64,000 nucleotides of DNA from Legionella cherrii (GTDB taxonomy: Bacteria > Pseudomonadota > Gammaproteobacteria > Legionellales > Legionellaceae). Location: contig NZ_LR134173.1 of assembly GCF_900635815.1 (NCBI RefSeq), positions 1,334,001 to 1,398,000 on the forward strand. The letters run 5' to 3'. Position numbers and translations under genes: made by a program. This document shows positions 1 to 7,996 of the stretch, one piece after another (the stretch's first letter is position 1; each line of letters begins with the position of its first letter). The notes under the pieces were generated by a model. The model saw nothing but the letters and a program-made list of their open reading frames with translations, did no database searches and was not told the DNA's origin.

Positions 1-181
1 CTTGCTTAAGTGCGGCCGGATCTGCATATTCGAGGACAGTCGACGATGCTCCAAGTGCGCGCAGCCGTTTACAGGCCACCTCAAGCCTAGCGGGCGCGAC
101 CACCGAATGCCCATCTGCCAGTAACCGCTTGATGCTATGCCCACCCACAAACCCAGTGCCGCCTGTGACAAAGACTTTCAT
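1..181 (-). CDS. NAD(P)-dependent epimerase/dehydratase, N-terminal part (runs off window)
   Basis: The minus-strand frame starts at ATG 179-181 and is open to the window edge. It begins MKVFVTGGTGFVGGH, the nucleotide-binding TGxxGxxG loop that opens the Rossmann fold of extended short-chain dehydrogenases (UDP-sugar epimerases, dihydroflavonol-reductase-like enzymes). Substrate cannot be told from 60 residues. The stretch is strikingly GC-rich compared with the AT-rich sequence that follows, which suggests a different origin. The family call is firm; specificity is unknown. Confidence 0.8.
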   Translation of the reverse strand, partial: MKVFVTGGTGFVGGHSIKRLLADGHSVVAPARLEVACKRLRALGASSTVLEYADPAALKQ

Positions 182-210
182 ACACTACTCCTGTAAAGGA
201 TTGCAATAAA

Positions 211-288
211 CACCTATGGGGTCAGGCCTTGAATAATGAATCAACTTATAATTGAAAATTCATAATTCAAGGCCTGACCCTCTAACTC
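211..288. repeat. 78-bp palindromic MITE-like element, copy 1
   Basis: First of six near-identical 78-bp units in the first 7.3 kb. Each begins CACxTATGGGGTCAGGCC and ends GGCCTGACCCTCTAACTC. The two arms (about 23 nt, core GGGTCAGGCCTTGAAT) are reverse complements around a short AT loop. This copy reads AATAATGAAT on the left against AATTATGAAT (reverse complement of the right arm), a single mismatch. No transposase is present, so it is non-autonomous; relation to REP/RAYT-type elements is inferred from the palindromic form only. Confidence 0.85.
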
Positions 289-357
289 CGATTAGCTGGA
301 TAAATCATGATAATTTTTGAACTATAATTTGGTGTAATATTAGATAAAGGATGACTA

Positions 358-426
358 ATGAATCAATATAAGTTATGCATTACTGATCCAGAATTAATGG
401 CTTTAGTAAAAAAATACAAAGAATAA
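358..426 (+). pseudogene. 22-codon open frame cut at repeat copy 2
   Basis: ATG 358 follows an AAAGGA-like ribosome site by about 6 nt and encodes MNQYKLCITDPELMALVKKY plus two residues before TAA, which lies directly against the next repeat. It may be the 5' end of a gene truncated by the element, or a chance short frame. Family not recognised. Apart from this and the two repeat copies, I see nothing between 182 and 565. Confidence 0.2.
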
Positions 427-427
427 A

Positions 428-511
428 CACATATGGAGTCAGGATCAGGCCTTGAATTATGAATCAACTTCTATTTGAAAATTCACAATTCAAGGCCTGA
501 CCCTCTAACTC
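428..511. repeat. Palindromic MITE-like element, copy 2 (84 bp)
   Basis: Same element as at 211-288, but with GGGGTCAGG replaced by GGAGTCAGGATCAGG, a 6-bp local duplication of TCAGG inside the left end. The right arm carries CACAAT while the left carries TTAT, giving one A:C mismatch in the top strand. Confidence 0.85.
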
Positions 512-565
512 CTTTAATAAATAGATGTTAAAATTTTGTTCTTTACTGGCTAACAATAGACCACC

Positions 566-2437
566 ATGAAATCTAAAGATGAAAATATTTCTCTCAAAAG
601 AAAAGCAAGCGCAATAGAACAAGTCCAATTAGATGGGCCGAGAAGCCTAGAGGTAGATGGGATAATGGAAATAGGGAAAGAAGAATTCTATCAGCAAAAA
701 GCGCCTAAAAGGCAAAAAGAGATCACTGATAACAGCTCTAATGAATTGCTACCCCCTACAATCATGGAAGAGCTACTGAAATTGATGTTTTCTCAACCGG
801 AAGTTTTAACACCCCAACCACTGAATCCTAATTTATATTCATCCATATTTTCCCCACTTAATGAGCCACAACAAAAAGAGGTTATGACTCAAACAGTGGA
901 GGGGAATAATGAAGGGGTACAGATCCTTACTATTGATGATGAAGACAAGGGAAGAGAGAAAGAGTTGGTGACAGACGACAACCGTTTTTCTACAACTACT
1001 CCTGCACAAAGTCACAGACCAATATTCTATCTTGATGATATTAATTCCATTCAAGAGCTAGAGAATTCAATTCACTTATCAGTCAATGGTTCCCAGGTTA
1101 ACTTTCAATACAAAAGTGGCAAAAAAGACCAACCCGATCTGGTTTACATTGCTCCTCTGAATCTCATTTCATCACAGCAAATTCACTATGGTGTTTACGC
1201 CAGGCGTTTCATCAAAAAGGGAACTGTTTTATTCGAGTACACTGGTGAAAAAGTTTCCGATGAGGAAAATCAGGATGAAAAGAAAGACAGAGATTATTTT
1301 ATGTTTTTGAAAAACAGAAACAAAATACTTGATGCAAAATACCAGGGAAATGTTTCTCGTTTTATTAATGCTTCAACCATTCAGGAAAATGTCGAATTTA
1401 TAGAAAAGAAAAAGAGAATGTTGGTCGTTGCCGCCAGAGATATTTATGAAGATGAGCAATTATTAGTTGATTATGGTAAAGATTATTATTTTTGCTTTAA
1501 ACCTCTCTTTTTACACCCTTCGGATAATTTTAGATGTGCTCAGGAAATTTTTGAAGAGTATCAGGATAACTATCATCCTGTTCCTTACAATTTTGCAAAC
1601 TGTACATATGATCTTAGCCCCTTAGGTATTACCAAAGAAGATACTGCTTTTCTACCTAAACCTGTTTACGAAATGCTACAAAATAGAAATATCAGAAAAT
1701 ATGATTCTATTTCTCATTTGCCGTTACCAATTTTAAAAGTAAAAGATGGGCAATTCATGCCGCTGTGGCAGCAGGAGCGTATCACTTTACTTTTGATGGC
1801 CGCTTTTCTGGGTAACGTAACTGTATTGAAGAAATTACTCCAGAATCCTAAAATGGATACAACGATTCAGCAAGCAATGTCGGGCCGTACCGCATTACAT
1901 CTTGCTTGCTTGGGTACCTCCCTAGATAGAACACCTCGAGACATAAAAAATCGATTAGCTGCTATAGATCTGCTTTTAGAAAAACCGGGCTTAGATTTCA
2001 AAGATAGGAATCATAGAACGCCTATTTTTACATTGATTGATAATGGTTCCCCCAATTATTTAAAGCATCTACTGCAGAAAATTAAACCTTCTGTTACTAA
2101 TTTCCAACGTCATAAAAAAAATCAGCTTGACCCATTTTTCTATGCATTAAAAAAGAATAAAAAAGATCATGCTTCAGTTATTATTGATTATATGGATAGC
2201 ATTGGAAAATTATCTAAATATGCTGAGCACATAAAAGAGTTTGTGCGTAAAGCGCTAATATTTAATAATGGTCGCTGTGATCTCAAATTAATCGCAGCGT
2301 GTAATGAAGTGCTTGAAAAAAAAGGCATCCCTGGGATAGTTGTTAAAATGCCAAACCTTTTCAAACCTCTAGTATCAATACCTAATGACCAGAATATGAT
2401 TTGTCGAGGAAATTCTCAATCTAATTTGCCGCTATAG
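566..2437 (+). CDS. SET-domain and ankyrin-repeat protein, RomA/LegAS4-like effector candidate
   Basis: 623 residues. A low-complexity N-terminus carries two basic clusters that could be a bipartite nuclear signal (LKRKAS near 10; PKRQK near 48). A SET methyltransferase domain spans about 190-310: GVYARRF near 208, YTGE, RFINAS near 265-270 and LLVDYGKDY near 300-306. About 400-510 are ankyrin-like repeats (LLLMAAFLGN, GRTALHLACLG, RTPIFTLIDNG). This order matches Legionella RomA/LegAS4, Dot/Icm effectors that methylate host histones. In canonical SET proteins the substrate/cofactor knot reads NHS; here the His is Ala, so activity is uncertain. There is no good Shine-Dalgarno before ATG 566. 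The gene is bracketed by repeat copies 2 and 3. Confidence 0.8.
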   Translation: MKSKDENISLKRKASAIEQVQLDGPRSLEVDGIMEIGKEEFYQQKAPKRQKEITDNSSNELLPPTIMEELLKLMFSQPEVLTPQPLNPNLYSSIFSPLNEPQQKEVMTQTVEGNNEGVQILTIDDEDKGREKELVTDDNRFSTTTPAQSHRPIFYLDDINSIQELENSIHLSVNGSQVNFQYKSGKKDQPDLVYIAPLNLISSQQIHYGVYARRFIKKGTVLFEYTGEKVSDEENQDEKKDRDYFMFLKNRNKILDAKYQGNVSRFINASTIQENVEFIEKKKRMLVVAARDIYEDEQLLVDYGKDYYFCFKPLFLHPSDNFRCAQEIFEEYQDNYHPVPYNFANCTYDLSPLGITKEDTAFLPKPVYEMLQNRNIRKYDSISHLPLPILKVKDGQFMPLWQQERITLLLMAAFLGNVTVLKKLLQNPKMDTTIQQAMSGRTALHLACLGTSLDRTPRDIKNRLAAIDLLLEKPGLDFKDRNHRTPIFTLIDNGSPNYLKHLLQKIKPSVTNFQRHKKNQLDPFFYALKKNKKDHASVIIDYMDSIGKLSKYAEHIKEFVRKALIFNNGRCDLKLIAACNEVLEKKGIPGIVVKMPNLFKPLVSIPNDQNMICRGNSQSNLPL

Positions 2438-2491
2438 GATACCTAATCCAGATAGGAAGTGGTTTGACAGACACAACACGGGGACGGTCCG

Positions 2492-2569
2492 CACATATGG
2501 GGTCAGGCCTTGAATTATGAATCAACTTATAATTGAAAATTCACAATTCAAGGCCTGACCCTCTAACTC
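2492..2569. repeat. Palindromic MITE-like element, copy 3
   Basis: 78 bp, same ends as the other copies. It is preceded by ACACGGGGACGGTCCG, a different short GC-rich motif. The following base begins the PAS-regulator fragment, so this copy forms the left break of that pseudogene. Confidence 0.85.
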
Positions 2570-2904
2570 TTCATTGTGGATTTAGCTCCAGAGAAGAAAG
2601 CATAGGCAATCCTTGGTACAAATTATTCAAATCCACCTCTATTAAACCCTCTGTAGAAAATAACAATGAGGTCATGAAAAAACAGCAATATAAAATAGTA
2701 GAGGAACATGCCAACCTTAATGATGACAAGCCACTTCATACTCTTTCTATTAAAATGCCATGGTATAGCAATGAGAACGAAGTAATTGGATTATTTGGCT
2801 GTACGATTGTTTTAGGCAATCAACCTCTAGCTGATTCATTATTACAGCTCACCAAACTAAATCTTTTGAGCAGTAGTTCTTTTCCACATTTACCTAAAGG
2901 TGCA
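2570..2904 (+). pseudogene. Internal fragment of a PAS-domain transcriptional regulator
   Basis: One frame stays open across the whole interval between repeat copies 3 and 4. It reads like the second half of a PAS domain of Legionella PAS-LuxR regulators: SSREESIGNPWYKLF, MKKQQYKIVEEHA, LSIKMPWYSNENEVIGLFG and CTIVLGNQPLADSL. There is no native start and no helix-turn-helix; both ends are cut exactly at repeat boundaries. An apparent ATG at 2533 lies inside the repeat and is not the original start. Non-functional remnant; the family call rests on remembered sequence style. Confidence 0.6.
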
Positions 2905-2982
2905 CACATATGGGGTCAGGCCTTGAATTGTGAATCAACTTATAATTAAAAATTCACAATTCAAGGCCTGACCCTCTAACTC
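2905..2982. repeat. Palindromic MITE-like element, copy 4 (perfect arms)
   Basis: 78 bp. Both arms match exactly here: the left arm has TTGTGAAT and the right ATTCACAA, so this copy folds without mismatch. It forms the right break of the PAS fragment. Confidence 0.85.
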
Positions 2983-3054
2983 GCGAGAGAAAAAGCTTTA
3001 ACAAAACAGTGTATTCAATCCCTATTTTTAAATGATGTTAAAAGCGATGGGTAA
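2983..3054 (+). pseudogene. Possible C-terminal gene fragment after repeat copy 4
   Basis: Starting at the base after the repeat, 23 sense codons run to TAA: AREKALTKQCIQSLFLNDVK and SDG. The composition looks coding and it abuts the repeat as the other remnants do, but it is too short to identify and could be chance. The rest of the gap to 3160 is AT-rich with no gene. Confidence 0.3.
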
Positions 3055-3160
3055 GAAAATTTGATATAAAAATAACTATAATTGTATAAATTTTACAAAA
3101 ATAAAATTATAAATATGCTATATATTTAAAATAAATACATATTGAATTGGTTTTTTGCTC

Positions 3161-4441
3161 ATGAGGTCAAAGAGTGATAATAATGTAGCATTTGTATCCG
3201 GTGGCGGGGACACTTATACTTCTGTCACTTTAAGTCATTACAAAGAAAACAAGAAAAATATAGAGTTTTGTCAACAATTTGTTGATACCCGAGGAAAGGA
3301 ATTTGATTCAACTTATGAATATACTTTAGATTCGAAAGCGATGGACGAAACTGTTGCTAAATTTATAAGTAACCCGCCGGTTAAAAAAGCAAACGAGCCT
3401 TTAAAAGAAGCTGAAGATTTAAAAAAATCCTCCTTTATCATTGGCGAAGCCCATCAGCATATTAGTTCTAAACGATTTTTAATTGAAAACATGAAGATGT
3501 TAAAAAAAGAAGGCTTTGAAATTTTATTTATGGAACATTTTTTTTATGATACCGATCAAAATGATTTAGATAAATTTTTTCAAACAAAAGATGCTCCTTT
3601 ATCAGGTACACTTCAAGCAAGATTAAGGGAAATGGAAAGACATCAGCTGATCATAGGTGAAGAAGTGGTAAAGTATAGTTTCACCGATGTTTTATATGCA
3701 GCGCGTGAGGCCGGTATAAGAGTTGTTGGAATTGATGTTAGCACGACTTATAAAGCACAAAAGATTGGCTATAACAATGAACAATTAGATGATAAAAGAC
3801 AGAGATACATGAACTATACTGCTCATGAAATTATAAAAAAGGAAGCTGGCTCAGGGGAAAAGTGGTGTGCACTGATGGGCAACACACATGTTCATTCTTT
3901 TAAAGATGTTCCTGGTGTCGCAGAATTGACAGGTGCTAGAAGCGTGCAAATATTTGATACAGGAACTCATAATAAAAAAAGTGAAGTGACTTTAAATTCA
4001 AGTTATAAAGTAGGCGACGTTGAATTAAAAGGTGATTTAGTCATTACACAAAATCCTAAAGAGAGCACATTTAAAATTTTATTTCAAAAAGAATATGAAG
4101 AATCTATTAAAATTCAAAACTATTTAACTGGTTTAAAAAATAGTTTTAAAAAACAACATTGGAAAGATTTATTTAATGGAAATCCAGAAGACCCCAAACG
4201 TAAAAAAAAGGATGATCCTAAATACAAAGCAATCAGAGATTTAAAAGAAAAGATAGAAGATGCCAAGGATATGAAAACACTAGAGGAAGTTCAAAAATAT
4301 TTAAGTCAACCGATTGCTAATGTGATAAAAACATCCAAGGATCAACAAGTTCATGATTTTATTCTTTTTAAGAAGGCGTTTAGAACTAGTCAAGTAGCTG
4401 ACGATTTAGAAGAATTTTTAAAAAATACGCCTAAGCCTTAA
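3161..4441 (+). CDS. TIKI/EreA/ChaN-like domain protein, possible effector
   Basis: 426 residues from ATG 3161 (a TTG at 3155 is also possible; neither has a clear ribosome site). Residues about 90-250 carry the hallmarks of the TIKI/TraB/EreA/ChaN superfamily: FIIGEAHQH near 92-100, ILFMEHFFYD, a middle YAAREAGIRVVGID strand and ALMGNTHVHSF near 237-246. The first His-containing motif and the late GxxH motif are the expected catalytic or metal positions. In bacterial toxins this fold also serves as a membrane-targeting or peptidase-like module. The C-terminal 150 residues are Lys-rich and unrecognised. There is no signal peptide. It sits alone between repeat copies 4 and 5, as a cargo gene would. 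Confidence 0.5.
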   Translation: MRSKSDNNVAFVSGGGDTYTSVTLSHYKENKKNIEFCQQFVDTRGKEFDSTYEYTLDSKAMDETVAKFISNPPVKKANEPLKEAEDLKKSSFIIGEAHQHISSKRFLIENMKMLKKEGFEILFMEHFFYDTDQNDLDKFFQTKDAPLSGTLQARLREMERHQLIIGEEVVKYSFTDVLYAAREAGIRVVGIDVSTTYKAQKIGYNNEQLDDKRQRYMNYTAHEIIKKEAGSGEKWCALMGNTHVHSFKDVPGVAELTGARSVQIFDTGTHNKKSEVTLNSSYKVGDVELKGDLVITQNPKESTFKILFQKEYEESIKIQNYLTGLKNSFKKQHWKDLFNGNPEDPKRKKKDDPKYKAIRDLKEKIEDAKDMKTLEEVQKYLSQPIANVIKTSKDQQVHDFILFKKAFRTSQVADDLEEFLKNTPKP

Positions 4442-4468
4442 TTATCTTATAAATCCAATCCTAGCACA

Positions 4469-4546
4469 CACATATGGGGTCAGGCCTTGAATTGTGAATC
4501 AACTTATAATTAAAAATTCACAATTCAAGGCCTGACCCTCTAATTC
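4469..4546. repeat. Palindromic MITE-like element, copy 5
   Basis: 78 bp, arms as in copy 4 (TTGTGAAT / ATTCACAA, perfect pairing); the final motif is CTCTAATTC instead of CTCTAACTC. It is preceded by a short CA run (GCACACACA). Confidence 0.85.
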
Positions 4547-4548
4547 TG

Positions 4549-4647
4549 CGAGTCTTTGGAAACGAAAAAATTGCTTTCAACGCAGTTAGCTCTGAGCCAA
4601 TTGGTACCACTGTGTTTCGTATGGGTATCAAGTACATAAGGTTCTAG
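4549..4647 (+). pseudogene. C-terminal fragment of an outer-membrane beta-barrel gene
   Basis: Right after repeat copy 5 an open frame encodes 32 residues and stops at TAG 4645-4647. It reads RVFGNEKIAFNAVSSEP then IGTTVFRMGIKYIRF. The alternating hydrophobic strand ending in a terminal Phe is the pattern of the last strand of porin-like barrels. The rest of the gene is missing, so it is a remnant cut at the repeat. The exact family is not identified. Confidence 0.45.
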
Positions 4648-4720
4648 AGGATCTCGAGATATCCAATCGACTATTTAAATAATAAATCTTGAAAGAAAAA
4701 TCGGTTTAATAATCTTTATC

Positions 4721-4775
4721 TTAAACTTGAGTAATCAATATGATATGCTTGAGTTAAGTTTAAACTTGAAGGGAG
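4721..4775 (+). promoter_or_regulatory. Leader of borosin locus 1 with a direct repeat and ribosome site
   Basis: TTAAACTTGA occurs twice in the same orientation (4721-4730 and 4760-4769), 39 bp apart, a possible operator. GGGAG at 4771-4775 lies 7 nt before the precursor ATG and is a good ribosome site. No certain -35/-10 pair could be assigned. Confidence 0.4.
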
Positions 4776-4782
4776 TTAAGCC

Positions 4783-4971
4783 ATGAGCATCGTAAAACTT
4801 CTAGAACAATTAGCTAGTACAGTGCATCATAAAGTCAATCTTGATATATTATTAAAAGATGAACCTTCTACAATTCAAAAAGCATTCTTTTATAATGATG
4901 CTGCATATTTTAAAAAAAATTTAAATGAGGATATAGCATTAGCTGATCGAACTACAATTTTTGAAATTTAA
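4783..4971 (+). CDS. Split-borosin precursor peptide (locus 1)
   Basis: 62 residues, AAGGGAG ribosome site, ending 4 nt before the methyltransferase ATG. It starts MSIVKLLEQLASTV, is helical and rich in Leu, Lys and Asp (LLKDEPSTIQKA, AAYFKKNLNED) and ends LADRTTIFEI. Size, helical leader and position directly before a borosin-type N-methyltransferase match split borosins such as Shewanella SonA, where a borosin-binding domain precedes a short C-terminal core. By analogy the core would be within the last 6-8 residues (RTTIFEI). It has no known-domain signature of its own; the call rests on context. Alternative: a small accessory subunit of the methyltransferase. Confidence 0.7.
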   Translation: MSIVKLLEQLASTVHHKVNLDILLKDEPSTIQKAFFYNDAAYFKKNLNEDIALADRTTIFEI

Positions 4972-4975
4972 ATTA

Positions 4976-5761
4976 ATGTATGATATGTCTCATAAAGCTT
5001 CATTGATCGTTGTTGGTTGCGGTATTAAATTTTTTGCTCATCTTACGAATGAAGTAATAGCATATATCAAACAATCTGATATTGTACTTTACTTGGTGAA
5101 TGATCCTATTCTAAAATTGTGGATTCAACAGCAAAATCAATATACAGAGTCATTAGATCAATTATATTTTTCATGCCCAAATCGCGCCGATTCTTATTGC
5201 CTGATAACAGATTATGTTTTAGAGCATTTATATCAAAATAAGCATATATGCTTTGTTCTTTATGGACATCCCAGTGTTTATGCTAAACCTGGTTTAGATG
5301 CTGTAAAAAAAGCAAAGAAAGAAGGATATTATGCAAAAATCCTACCTGCAATTTCAGCTGAAGCTTGTCTTTTTGCAGATTTATTAATCGATCCTGGCTC
5401 ATCAGGTTCTCAATCATTTGAAGCTAGTGATTTTTTGATTCATCAACGGCAAGTTGATATAAGTTCTCATTTAATTCTCTGGCAAATTAACGCTATAGGA
5501 ATTCTAAATCATGAAACAACAAACAATAAGAAAATAGGAATTTTGTTACTATTAGATTATTTAATAAAATATTATAAAGTTACAGATGAGATTATTATTT
5601 ATGAAGCAGCGCAATATCCTGGATTTGAACCTACCATCAAACAAACTCAGTTAAAATATTTGCCTGATATTCAATTATCAAATCTTTCAACTCTATATAT
5701 ACCACCTACTAAAATTGCTGCTTGTGATCAAGCCACTTTAAAAGCTCTTGAACTCGCATAA
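4976..5761 (+). CDS. Borosin-type peptide backbone alpha-N-methyltransferase (locus 1)
   Basis: 261 residues from ATG 4976 (TTG 4961 and ATG 4985 are alternatives). Member of the tetrapyrrole-methylase superfamily in its borosin branch: VVGCGIKFFAHLT at the N-terminus, YGHPSVYAKPG near 96-106 and the SAM-site block LPAISAEACLFADL near 123-136, then SFEASDFL. Tyr64-x5-Arg70-x3-Tyr74 (YFSCPNRADSY) has the same spacing as the catalytic Tyr-Arg-Tyr of fungal OphMA. It would use SAM to methylate backbone amides of the precursor encoded just upstream. There is no fused core at the C-terminus, so it is the split type. The downstream transporter starts 2 nt after the stop, indicating an operon. Confidence 0.88.
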   Translation: MYDMSHKASLIVVGCGIKFFAHLTNEVIAYIKQSDIVLYLVNDPILKLWIQQQNQYTESLDQLYFSCPNRADSYCLITDYVLEHLYQNKHICFVLYGHPSVYAKPGLDAVKKAKKEGYYAKILPAISAEACLFADLLIDPGSSGSQSFEASDFLIHQRQVDISSHLILWQINAIGILNHETTNNKKIGILLLLDYLIKYYKVTDEIIIYEAAQYPGFEPTIKQTQLKYLPDIQLSNLSTLYIPPTKIAACDQATLKALELA

Positions 5762-5763
5762 AA

Positions 5764-6984
5764 ATGTACAACTATTTTATCACTTTCATCAAAGATTATT
5801 CTGAAAACTATTTAGGACTACCCAAGTTTTGTTGGCAGAAAATAAGCTTAATTTGTATCAATGCATCTACTATTGGCATTTGTTTTTTTCTATCTTTGTA
5901 TTTTGTGAATGAACAACAATTGGGCATTCCAACAGCTGGACTACTAATTTCTTCTTATGGTTTAGGTACTGTGATTGGTGGTTTCGTGGGGGGGAAACTC
6001 TCAGACAAAATTACACCGTATTTTGTTTCAATCATCAGTCTTTGCATCCAATCTGCATGTTTTTTCTTTTTAATGTATCTGCATTCTTTTCCGACTTTAC
6101 TGATTGATCAGTTCTTTCTTGGCTTATCTGCCTATGGCTTTAAAACATCAAATAACATGAGTTTGCTAAGTTTATGTGCTAATGACTTCGATTTACGCTA
6201 TAGAACCATCAGTATCTCTCATGTAGCATCAAATTTAGGACTTGGGTTATCAGGTATTTTTATTGCTGGAGTTGGAACATATGGATTTTTTATTATTTTT
6301 GGCTTATCAAGTTTAATTTTATTTGTTTCAGCAATTTATCTTGTACTACAAGGCAATATAACAAATCTCATAGCCCAAAAAGACACTGTAGAACACCATT
6401 CAAATCAAATAAAAAAGTCAGCAAAAATTAATATATTAATTCTTTCCTGCGTTTTTCTTGTAGGGCTTATCATTGCGCAGTTGAGTTCTACTTATCCACT
6501 ATATGTTCAAGACTCATTTCCCAAATTAAAGGAATTAGCTGTTAGTATTTTATTTCTTTTAGATACCACTTTAATTGTGCTATTCCAAGCGCCACTGACT
6601 GTATTAGTGAGTAAACAAAATAAGCTGCTAATTACTGGGCTAGGTGCTTTATTTATGGGCGTAGGAATGTTAATTCTGAGTTTTTCATTCATATTTGCAT
6701 TTGCTATTCTATCTTGTATTGTTTGGACAATGGGCGAAATGCTCTTTATATCTACTGCTCAACTGATTTGTTATGAAAACAGTGATAGTAAGAGAAAAGG
6801 GCAAACTTTAGGGCTTTTTCAATCTACCTTTGCTGTTAGTAACGTAGTTGGCCCTTCTCTTGGAAGCTTCATTTATCAATATTGTAGTGGAAATATATTA
6901 TGGTATTGCAGCACAATCATTGGCGTATTTTGCTTCCTGCTTTGTTGGTATTTTAGCCGTTTTAATGCTAACACAGCCTCGTAA
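5764..6984 (+). CDS. MFS transporter, probable exporter of borosin locus 1
   Basis: 406 residues with about 12 hydrophobic segments and the MFS motif-A-like GGKLSDKITP loop after the second segment. It begins 2 nt after the methyltransferase stop and has no ribosome site of its own, so it is probably translationally coupled. The position suggests export or import of the methylated peptide product; substrate is not readable from sequence. Its 3' end overlaps the convergent remnant described at 6898-7227. Confidence 0.85.
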   Translation: MYNYFITFIKDYSENYLGLPKFCWQKISLICINASTIGICFFLSLYFVNEQQLGIPTAGLLISSYGLGTVIGGFVGGKLSDKITPYFVSIISLCIQSACFFFLMYLHSFPTLLIDQFFLGLSAYGFKTSNNMSLLSLCANDFDLRYRTISISHVASNLGLGLSGIFIAGVGTYGFFIIFGLSSLILFVSAIYLVLQGNITNLIAQKDTVEHHSNQIKKSAKINILILSCVFLVGLIIAQLSSTYPLYVQDSFPKLKELAVSILFLLDTTLIVLFQAPLTVLVSKQNKLLITGLGALFMGVGMLILSFSFIFAFAILSCIVWTMGEMLFISTAQLICYENSDSKRKGQTLGLFQSTFAVSNVVGPSLGSFIYQYCSGNILWYCSTIIGVFCFLLCWYFSRFNANTAS

Positions 6985-7227
6985 AAACGAAGCATCTGCA
7001 GCAAAGATTGCTCCCTGTTGTTCTTTTGCAAATTGAGAGTTATTGAATCGGCTATCAATATTTAATATTTCAAGGGAACTTTGCATGACGTTGTGTATGT
7101 CTTGTGTGTTATGAAAGTAGCTAAACTCAACTGATTTTGCAATTTTTCCAATAATGGTATCAGAAGACAAAGCATTATTTTTTGACAACTCTTGGATAAA
7201 AACACTCATTATATGCTCTAATTCACG
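6898..7227 (-). pseudogene. C-terminal remnant of the locus-2 partner protein family
   Basis: The minus-strand frame entering from repeat copy 6 encodes a protein end that resembles the last 95 residues of the intact protein at 8887-10203. Aligned marks are RELEHIM / QELAVLR, then VEFSYFHNTQD / IKLSFFHNKPSD, then AADASFLRGCVSI / SNDAKFFRGCLRI. Similarity starts at the repeat border, so the 5' three quarters were lost there. The frame runs about 20 residues past the point where the intact homologue stops, into the MFS gene. This shows the partner gene once accompanied locus 1 as well. Confidence 0.7.
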
Positions 7228-7305
7228 CACCTATGGGGTCAGGCCTTGAATTATGAATCAACTTATAATTGAAAATTCACAATTCAAGGCCTGACCCTCT
7301 GACTC
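7228..7305. repeat. Palindromic MITE-like element, copy 6
   Basis: 78 bp with TTATGAAT left and ATTCACAA right (one A:C mismatch on this strand, U:G on the other) and CTCTGACTC at the end. It breaks the partner-gene remnant on one side and an open coding remnant on the other. Confidence 0.85.
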
Positions 7306-7479
7306 TTACAACTTGGTATTTCCTGTTTTCGAATTTTCATTAATTCCATATTTTCTGTAGAGTTTTTTGTAGCCGTTTATAACGAATGGACTAATGATTT
7401 AGTGAAAATCGATAGTGTAATGGAGTTTATAAAAGCGCAATGGGGTCAGACTCGATTGATTATTTCAGAATTTATTTAG
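7306..7479 (+). pseudogene. Open coding remnant starting at repeat copy 6
   Basis: 57 codons are open from the first base after the repeat to TAG 7477-7479, including IFSVEFFVAVYNEWTNDLV and KIDSVMEFIKAQ. It has the look of the C-terminal part of a real protein. Its end runs through AATGGGGTCAGACTCG (7439-7454), which resembles the left end of the repeat family, so the last codons are probably element sequence. Origin not identified. Confidence 0.35.
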
Positions 7480-7545
7480 ATACCGCACAAGTTGGCAAGC
7501 CAAGCCTGGCTTTTGCGGCTAATTGATATAGAGCATTTTATGAAT

Positions 7546-7996
7546 TTATTTTATTGCATCATCAATTTTATTGAGTAGGGCGTCATTATCTAATTCTTCG
7601 CCATAATTTTTTCCGGGACGTGTAAGTACATTTGATGATATAAAAGAAACAAGCAATTTTATTTAATTTCTAATTTTGGTGGAAAATAGGCTGTAGATAA
7701 TGCTATTAATCCTTTTCCTCAATCAAATTAAATTCATTTATAGGGTTACATGCTTTTCTGAATCCGCGAGGTTTGTTCGCCCTCATTCACAACCTGGGGT
7801 ATGTTGTAGTCGAAGATGGTGCTGCAAAAGATCGATTTAAAAACTAATAAATTGGAAATCCTTTTTCAGAAAATCCAGTTTTAGATTATGTTAGATATTT
7901 CTTAAATTCTTTTGGCTAGTTAAATTAAAACCCTCTGTATATAATAACTTATCAAAATGCTAAATTGTGGGAATTCTGTCACAAAGGAGATATAAA
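7546..7996. other. Gene debris upstream of borosin locus 2
   Basis: No intact gene. On the minus strand about 38 codons ending at 7546 (NVLTRPGKNYGEELDNDALL, KIDDAIK) look like a gene end. On the plus strand 7715-7846 holds an open stretch ending HNLGYVVVEDGAAKDRFKN. Neither has a start. A small palindrome (AAGCCAAGCCTGGCTT) lies at about 7499-7514. The ribosome site AAAGGAGA at 7983-7990 serves the precursor gene. Confidence 0.35.

Noticed and set aside
560..570. Kozak-like CCACCATG before the SET protein
   Set aside because: A short match is expected by chance and there is no eukaryotic expression context.
2533..2569. ATG at 2533 as start of the PAS-like protein
   Set aside because: It lies inside repeat copy 3 and translates the element, so the frame is only fortuitously extended.
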